From Aplectana chamaeleonis (lineage: Eukaryota > Nematoda > Chromadorea > Rhabditida > Cosmocercidae), in contig JAPDOI010001495.1 in the NCBI GenBank assembly GCA_029168955.1, positions 109,078 to 173,077 of the forward strand: a stretch of DNA of 64,000 nt, written 5' to 3'. The position numbers were made by a program, and so were the translations under genes. Every line of letters begins with the position of its first letter. Within the stretch, counting starts at the first letter, position 1. The notes beneath the pieces are model-generated. The model searched no databases. It was not told where the DNA came from and saw only the letters and a list, made by a program, of their open reading frames with translations. Positions 43,922-55,900 of this stretch are shown here, one piece after another.

Positions 43922-46900
43922 GTAAGTCCTTCTCAAGGGACTATCCCCTATAACAATACTTTCGAAAACAGCACAGAATGAGGCGATTGTGTGGTTGCGT
44001 ATTTCTTCTAAGCATACTGTAGGTCGCGCGATAATTGACGGCAAAGTTGTAATTTTCTCCAGCCTTTTGAAGGAAAAACATCGGAACGTTGAAAAACGGT
44101 CGGTTTCTCTCAAACACCCAGTCAACAGTATACCCAACGTCTTCACCATGGATACACGCAGTAACAAGAGAGGAAATTTTTCACGCCTATCTATTTTTAA
44201 GACTTTAGGTGTATTGACAAAGTGTGTGTTGAGGGGAAACAAACCGTTTCTCAACGTCTCCAGTGGTTTTTCTTCAAGAAAAATATACAACTTTGCCATC
44301 GACTACCAAGAAAAATATACAACTTTGCCATCGACTACAGTATATCTAGTGAAAATCCGCAACCGTACCTACCGCTTTTCTGTTTCCGTAGACTGTAGCC
44401 TTCATTTCCCCGCTATTCGCATTTCTATTTTCACAATCGTAGATGCGAAGCGGTTGTTTTACGGAAAATTACCATTACGAAAATGAAGAAATCATTCTCA
44501 AAACCACACCGCTTCTATGATAGTGATACAGAAAAGTGCGAGTAGCAGGGAAATGGAGGTTATGTTGTAGAAACGGACATTGAGCGGGTCGAGCGGCTGG
44601 TAAAGGGAGAGGATTGCGACATGTCGAGGTATGGTGGAGCTTATGGACGTACGAAGGAGAAGGATAGAGAGAGGAAGAAACATCGAAACTCACATCCGGA
44701 AGCACAACAGGGTGGATCACAGAGCAGTCAGAACTTTTCGCAGCCTATGGTTGGTATTTTTTTGTGATTTTGAAGGATGCCAGTGATTTTGGGCATCAGC
44801 GGGGTATTCAGGCGGGTTCAACTACTCCACCTATGCCGCCACCATCACATATGCCGCCACCATCACATATGCCGCCACCTCCCGCTCCTGTACCGGAAGC
44901 GCCGATGCCGCCACCAGCTGAAGTTGTCAGGGATCCGGAGAGCGAACCGTCTGAAGAAGTTCCGCCCTGTGAGCTGATTTGTGCGCTTACTAAAAAGGGA
45001 ACTACTTTTATTCAGCCCGGCCATTCCGGATGAAATGAACTTTTCTAGAACCGTTTTTTAGCATAGAATCCGATTGTGATCTTCGGAGCTGCTTAAAACC
45101 ACTCTGAAAAAGTTGAACGCATTTTCAGGGCCCTTCGGCAAGTGATTTAAAAAATCGGATTCGGTTTACAAATTGTCTGTGGAGAAAATCTAGGGTGGTG
45201 AACAAATCTGCAGTGCTTTTGTCTAGATTCTGAAGTATACTGTTGGTTACGGTGGGTTCCATGCCATTTAGGGGGCTAAACCTACCTTAGTATTTCGAAA
45301 ATTGACAAATTGCCATTAAATTCCTGTTCACCACCCCGAGTAACCCCCGCATACAAGTTTTGAGTCAAATCTGAGACTTTCAACGAACTACCGCATGCCC
45401 GCCGTAATCTACCGTAATCCGTCAAAAATCGATAAACCGATCACAGATTCGTGTTCAGCCCTCCAAGTAACCCACTGAGAAACAATTTGAGCAATCTATG
45501 AAATCACTCCGGAAACAGTCAAAAGTCGGGATTTGCAATCAGATTTTCTCCCGACGGAAAAGCTTGAACGGATCAAGTCGAAAACTTCGGAAAATCAATA
45601 AAGAAACACCAGATTCGTGATCAGCGCCCCAAATAACCCACTTAGGGACATATTTAATCGAATCTGGAATCTTTTTTTCAAAACGCTTTCAGAGCCTTGC
45701 AATTGGTATATATAAACGCGCAAACGAAAATCCATCAAGCCGAGTCCAAAAAAAATCACGTACAAAGCTGTCAGTCTGGGCAAAGTTTGGGAAATGTGTC
45801 TCCACCCAAACTTTGCTCAAGGGGTAGTTTTGGGCGCTTAATATGATAATGGGGTCCGCTTTCAGATTTTCCAAAAATTAATGCCCGTTTTGGGAGGTAC
45901 GAAAATCTGGCGAAGAACGCCTATAAATTTTCAGAGTGGGTTTAGATAGCTGCGGAGATCATATTCGGATTCTACCTCAAAAACGGTTCTAGAGAAATAC
46001 ATTTTATCCGGAATGGCCAGGCTGAGTAATAGTAGTTTTCTTGTAAGAGGCAGAGGCTGGTTTGCTGCGAGATATGAAATCGTTTGCAGGTGGATTGAGT
46101 GAGCGGAAGCTGCTGGATATGATGCTTGATGCAAATTTTGACTTCAGTGGAGCATTCAAGAATGACATAGCTCTTTTGAGAAAGGCTCACGGGGTGAGTG
46201 AATCCAATTCGGATTAGTTTACAAGAATTGAGTGTGACTATTATTGTTTCTAAAATCAAGATTTAGTTTGGTGTTTTGTGGGGTGGAGAATGAGCATAGA
46301 CATAGCTTGATACAAAGAGTGTCAGATCTTAGTATAGAAAACCTACGAATTCCATACAGCGCACGTCAAAAGTACAGGAAAGTGTTAAATTCCGCGGTTT
46401 CGTTTTGAATTCGACCTTGTTAAAATTTGATGCAAAATTCAGATCTTGCGTTCTAAATAATCGTACCGGGCCGCAAACTAAAAAGTTTCGACCATACAAG
46501 ATATCTACAAGATTTTTTTATCAAGCAAAGTAAATGCCATGTGAAACCGCGTTAAAATTATAGGAAAATATGTTAGATACAAATTCATCTCCAATTAACG
46601 ATAACGACGCAGAATCTGAACTCGGCATCTAATTTGAACCGCAGGATTGAATTCAAAACGAAACCGCGAAACTTCACACTTTTCAACGTCGGTGCATGTA
46701 TTCTGCATTCTTAATGGGCTGGGATAATTACTTTTGGTTTTAGTTGATATGCCGTGCTCTGGACGCGAGAATGCGATCTGTTGGAGAGAAGCCGGAGATA
46801 AAGGTAGATTCATGTCATATTATGGTACTTCAGGGTGTGAACAATGTGGTTTGCACGATGTTATGTGAAGGTACTCAGCTGTTCGTGCTCATTTCGTGAC

Positions 46901-49900
46901 TATAAGAGTGTGATATACCTCAGACAATGACGGACGTATGTTCAGGGGCGGCGCTTAGGTACAACGCGTGCGGGGTAAGAAGCGTGTAGCTATTTAAGGT
47001 TACATTTTCCGCGCTCCACGGTTCCGTTCTTATGGGGAAATCGTTTAACACTTCATCTCCGTGTCAGAAACTATAGCGTTGCAATACCATTAAGAAACTC
47101 AGAAAGGCGCGTTTAGCCCTCAGTTCGCTAAAGTAGGTGACCAACCTCCATTTGAAAAAAAAAAACGCAAGACGCCAACGCCGTTAGTGGCCCCAGAATT
47201 GAACAAGGATGAGCTTAGCTGAGTGACTAGCGTAGAAGTTCCGAGCAGAATCAAGCACAGTTGTTTGATTTCTTAATTGACTGTGAGAGATCTCGAAAAT
47301 TTTAGTCTAAAAAATTGTGGTGGCGAATTTAGGAATTCTGCCCAAAAAATAAAAATTGGCCAGGCGATCATGAATGTCACCGAAAGATTTTGTCATTAAG
47401 TGGTGGGGATCGTAGCTATGCCGAGGTATTAAACTGCCTGCCCGGTTCCGGCCACGAGTAACAAAAAGAAAGGCTCGATTATGGAAAATGAGAGTAAACG
47501 CCTTATTCAGTAGTTGCCGATGAGATGAACAACTCGATAGGTTGCGACGTGAAATGTCTACTAGTTGCGAAAATTTTGGTATACTAAAAAAACGTAAAAT
47601 TGGTGAGGGGATCTTGAAAAATTTGGCCCAAATTCTCACCTAGAAGTAGAACTTCGTAGTGGTTTTGGCCATTTTTTGAAAATTCTGGTCACCAAGGAAG
47701 GCGGTCGTAGCTTCATTCGAATCGGTTACAACGCCGCGCCGGATCCTGACCCAAAGCAGTCAGGCTTTTAATGTCATTGGCTCCCAGAGCTCTTACTCCC
47801 GGTTATATGTTGTTTTCCCCAAGTTCAGTTCTTCCTTCGTTCTATTTTTCATAGGAGCTGTAGATTAGGGTTGGCAGGATCGGATCGCCCAAATAAAGTC
47901 ATTGTGGCTCGTTTTCGACGCTTCCAACGGTGTTGTTGTGCTCGCATAACCAATAAGCTTTTTGACTATTCTGTCGAGTGAATTAGTTGTTTTAAGGATC
48001 TTCTGTCCAGCCAATTCGACTACAGTGATGAGGAGGATGATGGAGATCAGGAGAGTAGGAAGGCGAAAAAGGCGTTAGAAATGAACAAAGTGCTTCAGGA
48101 GGAAATGTTGAGGTAGTTCCATTTCTATCGTCCTTCTTATACTCTGTCTCCCCTTATTCTCTCCTATGAGTAGTGGGTGCGAAAGACATTTTCCTATCCG
48201 TTGACAACCATAATGGTGGTCAGTAGTTTGGAATGAGTGCTTTTTTACCGGCGTTTTTGATTTTATTGTCCCCACAACAGAGATCTGAATTGCACTTTTG
48301 AAGGCAAAACCTGCGTGTGGCCCATTGTGAATGCGACAGATCAGTTTTTGTCTGTGAAAGCAGAAGGGCATAGCTTTTTTTCACGGAAAAGTGCGGAATA
48401 ATAATGGTCTGTTCCCTGCCCCAAATGTAATGCTCAGAGGTTGAGTATTGCCTTATTCTCATGTTTCGCTTTTAATATCCGGAAATTCGTCCACAAGACT
48501 ACTCTTACTCCGCGCATGGTACATTTTTTTGGCTTATATGGAGTTCAAGGCTTGTATTAGGTTTAAGAGAAAGTTGCCCGCCACCTTACTTTGGCGATTT
48601 CCAAACCTTTAAGCGTTGGTCCTTCGGCCAAGTGGGTTACGCCAATGGAAAGCACAAATTCTATTCTATCCAATGCTGCCTGACACATGGGCCAAAGCCT
48701 GCTCATTTTTGAAATATATGCTATAATTCACGGGTAATCATCAGTACTGAGCATTTTGTGTGCTTCTGTTTATTTTGAGGTAAATCACTCAACCTGACAG
48801 GGTTATCAGGATATTTGTGCCACCTTAGAATCAGACGACAGCGTTTGCGGAAATTTCAGGCGGAGCGTAATTATTGATCTTTAGCGGATTCTGTGGTATT
48901 GCATCTTCAGCTTTTCTTGCATTTGAGAGGAGTTTCGGCTTCGGAACTCCAAAGTTAAGTATAATGGTCAAGTTCCCACTCAGTAGTAATTTTCGTAAAT
49001 TGCCGATCGTTTTTTTTTCGAAAATCCATGAAAATGGCAAAACTTCAATTTTCGAAAAACTAACGATAATTGGCAAAAGAAATATTATTGAGAGGAGACT
49101 TCGCCATTATGCTTAACGTTGAGGCTTCGAAGCCAAATTTTCCGGATGAGCCAGAAAAGACCGAAGTTGCCAAATCACAAAATCCGTCAAAATCAATAAT
49201 TACGCTCCGCCGAAGAGATCCGCATACGCTATCTAGATCTAAGGTGGCTTAAATATCCTGTCCATTCTGGTAGGTTTGGTGATTTACCTCAAATCAAATA
49301 GAACCACGCAAAATGCTCAGTACCGATGATTACCTCTGAATTATAGCATATATTTCGCAAATGAGCAGGCTTTGGCCCAAAAGGAAAGCAGCATTGGATA
49401 GAAAAGAATTTGTGTTTTCCATAGGTATATCGCACTTGGCCGAAGAACCAACGCTGAAAGGTTTGAAAATCGTCAAGTAGCGGGAAGCTTTCGCTTTAAT
49501 CTAGTTCTTTGCATTTATTGAATGCGGTTTCTCAATAAATCTCTGGGTTCCAGCATCGCAAGGAATCTGATAGAGGATCCGAATGTGATTGCTGCTTTCA
49601 AGCGTATGCATGCGGAGCGAATAGTAGCACTAAATCAGGTAACACCTGTGGGAGTAAGTGGTTCAAGTAACCTCAGTTCTGCTCTGATTAGGTGAAACTT
49701 TTGCTCCATTTTTTAGAATTTAAAACTTTTTTCAGATAGCTTCACAACGCGGTGGTCCTCAGTTTCCGAGTACTGTGCCTCAAAACCTTCCAGTCACGAG
49801 CGCTGCTCAAATCATGGGGCTTAACTTGGCGAAGGGTCTTCCGCAAGGTCTATCCTTGCCACAGGGTGTGCCTGTGAGTGCATTTCTGAATTTTTTGCTT

Positions 49901-52900
49901 TTTTCCCGCGTGACCTGTGTACTATTGACGTGTTGTCTCGAAATTTTAGTTTGTGGACGTTAGCCTGTTACAGGCCTCGTTGCCTAGTCTCTCTGGCTTG
50001 CCTAATGTGCAAGGTTTACCTGCTCTACAGGGTCTTGCCGGAGTTCCAACGCTAAATTTGGCACATTTGTCTGCTCTTAACCCAGGAAATGCCGCTCAAC
50101 CTAATCAGGCGTTACTGAACTTGCTGGCCAATAACCAGTTGGTGAGTTATCAGATCTTATTGAAGCTGTCCGTAATGTCAAAAGATTCCTGGAAAATTCA
50201 TATATGATCTCTTTTAGGCATCAAAACTCGGAACCCTGACAGGTTTGCAGTTAGGTGGTGCCCGTCAACCACCCGTTTCCATGGCGGGCGGGATCGATCC
50301 AGCACAGTTGGCCAAGCAGCAGGTGCAGTTTCAGCTTTTTTTTATAAAGGAAGAGTTCGCGGCGAAAATGTTCCGCTATCCGCAGAGCGTCGAATATGTA
50401 ACCATATAAGGATTTCAAGGAAGAAAAAACCACCAGGAAGTGGGTGAAATCGCGTGGATCAGCCGACCTATCGCGACAGACCGCCGACATCTTTTAGGAG
50501 TTAGACAAGTTACTTAGGGGCGAAGTAAGCCGACTGTACTCCAGCAGTAGCACCTCCGCCTCCTACTCCAAAGTAGGTCGATTGACCGGCGGCAGCAGCA
50601 GGAGCTTTCGGCGCTGGCACGCCGCCGCCGCCTCCACCGCCTCCACCACCAACACCAAAGTACGCTGATTGAGCACTGCCTGCCGCAGCACATCCAACTC
50701 CGAGTTGCCCATCCTGAATAACAATCGTCGATGTGACTTACATACTGACTTAATCGGTTGGCTTTCGCCTGACGCGGTCATTCCGCATTTTCACCGAGGT
50801 GTGCCGTCCTAGTAGTCAGCCGTGTCCATTTTTCACGGTCTTCAGCCACAATTTGAACACATTCCATCCTGCTGTCACTATTCCAGTTCCTGCGAAACGA
50901 AACATCGCGCCTGAACTGTCTTTCGATGCCGAGTGACTTTAAATCCTCTTTAACCACATCCGTCCAGAACTTTCGCCTACGCCCAGGTAGCCGTTTCCAG
51001 ACAGGATTTGGAAGCATTCTTAGAGCGTGTTGTACGAGACGATCCGGCGTTCTTCTTAGTATATGCCCGAGCAGTCGGAGTCGACCTTCCATTGCTGCTT
51101 GAGATGGCGGTAGGAGATGCTGGCACCTCCCTCGTGTCAAGCGTTGATGTACTGCGTCGATTTCCTTGTAAAGGTCTTCGTTATGGCATACACGCGGCCA
51201 GAAATATCCAAGCAAACGCCTAAAAAGCTTCCTCTCCGTGCAATCCAACCTTTCCATCTGCGTCTTCGGTGCGGCCCACGTCTCCGATCCGTATTCTTCA
51301 CAGCAAACTGGCCTGGTATAGACAGCTACTACGAATTAAAGGAGTCCCACCACTTATGCGTCCTTAAATACTTCGAGACGCAGTGGGGCGTTGTGGTGAT
51401 GTATTAGGTTGATACAAAAGTTTCCGGACTTTTCACGGATTTGAATAAAAAAACATTTGTTTCAAAAACAAACAAGGATCACCCAAAAAAATTATTTCCA
51501 TCACATTCAAGGATCCTTTGCCACCAATTGGGCAGGTCATGAATGCCCGACGCGTAGAACTCTGGCTGTTTCGAGTCGAAGCATTCTTCTAAGGCCATTT
51601 TGACTTCGTCATTGTTAGTGAACCTTTTCCATCCAGGAAGTGCTGCAGCGAGCGGAACAGTTGGTAGTCGAAAGGGATAGGATCTGAGATAATGGAGGGT
51701 GAGGAAGAACTTTCCAGCCCAGGTCCAGCAGTTTCTGTTCGCCTTCTTCACGACATTGCTCGGCCACACGTATTTCGGACAATCCGACAGAACTGCTGTA
51801 CCTGGGCTGGAAAGTTCTTCCTCACCATCCATGTATCTCAGATCTTACCCCTTCCGACTACCGTCTGTTCCGCTGGATGCAGCTCCTCCTGGATGGAAAA
51901 CATTTCAGTAACGATGACGAAGTCAAAATGCCCTTAGAAGAATACTTCGACTGGAAACAGCCAGAGTTCAACGCGTCAGGAATTCATGATCTGCCCAATC
52001 GGTGACGAAGGATCCGTGAATGTGATGGGAATTCTTTTGTGGGGTGATCCTTTGTTTGTTTTTGAAATAAATGTTTTTATTCAAACTCGTGAAAAGTCCG
52101 GAAACTTTTGCATCAACCCAATATTACAGTGACCGAGGGCGGATGGCCTTGACTTGATATTCGATGATCTGGAAAACTTCACTAAATTCGTCTTTTCTGT
52201 TCGTTTCCGGGGATAACCGTTCAATCCCCGGAAATGAATAAAAGGCAGTGTACGCAATAATCTTCAATTTTGAGATTACTCGCTATTTTGATTAAGTGGC
52301 TCCCGGGTAAAACAAAAATCACGTAGAAATCGAGAAAAACGCACTGGAAGTACACGAAATGCTTTACTCTCACCTCACCCCTTTACTCTCACAGGAACTG
52401 TTTGTTGTGACTGTGAAATCTTTTGTGGACCCGTCCTTTGCGATTCTCTACTCTCCCGTGCTCCGTTCTTTCCTTAGGGCTCTAACTAATCCTGTTTTGT
52501 CTCAAATATCCTTCCATTTTTGATTAGCCCCATCTTTTACCGGTGACAACCACAATGAACATGTTCATCCAACCGGACAACTTGTCCATGTTACAGAATA
52601 ATGTCGCTGAAATACGACGTTTTAATGCGTTTCTCGCCATTTCTTCGTTATTTCGGTAACACTTGGAGGCCAACGCATTGTTTTATGTGGAAAACTCGGG
52701 AGCGAAAATCATCGTGAACACTGCCTTTAAACGGTTATTCCCGGAAATATACAAGCTAGATGAAATAAATGAAGTTCTCCAGATCATCGCCTAATAACGC
52801 GAACCGCTCTTGGTTACTGAAGTACATCACCATGATGCCCCACTACGTCTTAAGTATTCAAGGACGCAGGAGCTATGGAACTCCGTTTATTCTTAGTCGC

Positions 52901-55900
52901 AGTCTAGCCAAAGCGTACAACAGACCAGACCAACTTGCTGTCAAGTGGATTGCAAAGCATCAGTAATTTATGTGTTTTAGGTCTGAAGAAGGTGCGAGGC
53001 ACCGAAAGCTTACCACAGGCGAAGTTTTGAGGAGTTTCTGCAAATTTCGGACATAATCTCGGGCTAAACTTTTTTGGAACTTTGGAGGGGTGTTTGAAAC
53101 CTCACAATAAACATTTCGAATCGCCGTTGTGTTGAATACCTTTTGTCAAAATCACAACATTCAAGTATGTGCATGATAGGCGCTTACCTGATAAGTTCAA
53201 AGCGCCAAGCTGACGTTCGATTTTCTGCAGCACCAACTCACCGAAATTGGGGTAGGGAGCGCAAATCGAATGTTTCGGTGGTTTCTAAACAGTTCCTTAT
53301 TCTGAATTTGAGGATTTTCGGGATCTTTCCTCTATCATCATCTTCGTCGTGGACTTATTGCGCAAAAGTACTGAAAAATAGGGTGCGGTTTCAATTGTGA
53401 ACACCGCCTTGATATTTCTTATCCATGGTACCACCTCTTGGCTTATAGTGTGGTCTTCTTATTTCCTGTTTTTTTTGAGAAGTCAAGTAGGTAGAAGTTA
53501 GATAACCTTGCTAGTATCGATACTGCCGCGAAAGCCCTTTTCTAAGAAATGAACGTTCAAGGAATACCGGCTTCCTCCTATGTGATTTTGCAAAGTCGGA
53601 TCTGGTGTTACAGGAGATACTCCAGCAGCTGGCGTCAGGTGGAGGGAATGCAGGAATCAGTGGTGTTCCTCCACCACCACCACCCGGTGGTATTGGCCTT
53701 CTTGGTGCGGCTCCGGGCCAACTCCTTGGACAGCTCCCCGCAGCTCCAGTACCGATGATGACGGATGATGCGGAGGTATCGATAATTGAAATGAAAAAAA
53801 ATGACCTCGAAACTTGTATAACTTGATTTCAGAGTGACAAGGAAGGACGTAAAAGGGAGCGGAAGCGCAGTCGTTCGAGGGATAAGGGTGATCATAAGAA
53901 GCGAAGGAGCAGGTTGGCGAGTTGATCTTGTTATCCCTTCGATTGATATTTGAGTATAGGCGGAGTTTAGGTCAAGAGAACGCAAATCTGATAAAGTGGA
54001 TCGAGAGCGGAGAAAATTGGGATTGCCGGCCGTGCAGGAGGGCCTAACGACTAGTAAGTTCGCAACCGTGCGCGAAAATTTTCTACTTTGTACACGAACT
54101 TTCCAGTTGCCTCGAAAACACTTTGGTTTGGACGTTTACCACCCAATTGCAGCGATGATGACATTCGGGTTAGTTATTTTGATTTGCATAGTATATGGGA
54201 AAAGGTCGACAATTTTTCCCAAGACAACAATTTTGATGGAATCGTTGGTTGGAAATTTAAATGCCTCACTAGGGATAAAATCTGAGAAGATCATGTCAAG
54301 AGGGAGGTTCACGGCTAGTTGGTCGGGTGTCCAGGAACCTTCCCATCTGCCGTGAGGTTGCAAGGAGCCTTCCTTTCTACCCGCCAAGTGGTCGAGAAGA
54401 TGTGAGAGGTGGAACAAAGGAAACTCCTACCTTTAGGAAGGTTTTAACTTTCCCGGGAGGTCTCATGAAGTTCTAATAATACGGTCATTTGTTCTCAGAC
54501 AACTGGAGAGTCCAATTCGGCCACGATAGGCTTTCTGATCGAATACCTTATCGAATTGGAAGACTTTGAGCAGCAGCACGTGCTACTCTGAGGAGCACGT
54601 GATCTATTCAAAGAGACTGCGTGGCGCAGATAGGCCAAACTCTTGCCGTACTCCCGTTTTCCACGTAGCAACATGTCCTTCTATCGCAATCCCAAGGCGG
54701 ACGTGGAGTCTGGAGCCCCACGTCTCCGACCCCGCCATACTGGAGGGGCCCCACCCCCTCGATATTTTCTTGGCGGGTCTCCCCCAACAATGATTCAGTC
54801 TATGTTACTGCCCGCAGCAAAGGGTTAGTTACCTCAATATAATTCGCGATGAGGACATCATCCTCGCCAAGGTCGAAAACGAGAGAGCTTCCTCCGCTGA
54901 GGACCGTGGGGGAGACCCTCTCAGCGGTCAAAAATCGTCTAAAAAGTGAATCGTAGTCATCTTCCAGGAGTGGAGCGGCCCCAAAGGTATACGTGCTGCG
55001 CGGCTGATAGGCGTCGTATCAATTGTGAAGCAATCTATCAACGAACTCACCGCAGTCGAATCGAAAGCGTGTCGTGGCTAAACAGAAACCCTTTGCGTTG
55101 CGGCACGTGCTTCCTTGGGCGACGATTATGCCACGTGACGCTCGAGAAGGACGGGGCCGTATCGTCGACCAAGCGCATTGTAGTCGAATCGAAAGCCTAT
55201 CGTGGCCGAATCGGCCTCCCTAGTTGCCTGAGTAGACATGTTAGATCGCAAGCGGTCATGGCGTTCATCTTATAGACTCCCATGTAATGGTGCTAGTACC
55301 CAATACCGTTGTTTGTTTACTTCAATTTCGCTCCCATTCTGTTATGCTAAGGGGTGGGGCTTAGCGAGTATTGTTCATGTACTTCCTTTCCGTAGTTTTT
55401 GGCACTTCCAATGACGTTGGCGTTCTGACCTATTCACACTGTTATCTCATAAATGGGTGTGAAGGTGTGTGCTGCTTGCAAGTTTAGTGTCTATTTCAGA
55501 TCAGGTAAGCACAGAAAACACGAGTTCAGCTTGAGGGTTAAATAGGGTTTAAACCCAAGGGTATGAGGATCGAGGGCAAAGCTTACAAGGTAGGAAATCA
55601 CGTGAGTAGCATTCCAATGTCAGGACCATGCGGCCTCGTGTTCGGACCGTGACGGAGCTACGCTCCTCCCTTTGAGGACCAAATTTGCTTTCATTCTTGT
55701 GTTTTACATGAATAGGTTGATAACGCTGTCTCCAATAGTAGAATTTCTCATTCTATATGAAAATTCTTTCTAGTCGGCAATAGCCAGTGCTGGTGATGTT
55801 AGTCGTATCAATTTGATTGGATCTCGAGCATGCGCGTATGTAGCATTAACATCAAGAAGAGCTGCCTACGACGTGCTACAGCGTCTGGCGAATGACCTGC

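Noticed and set aside
44764..45033. 89-codon Pro-rich frame as an independent gene
   Set aside because: Its central part is exon 6 of the SCAF-like gene (44800-44968), bounded by an acceptor and donor in matching phase. The rest is intron.
54136..54828. Several frames on both strands in SCAF intron 17
   Set aside because: They lie in an intron whose flanking exons join exactly in the RRM. The GC-rich text matches a repeat at 0.7 kb.
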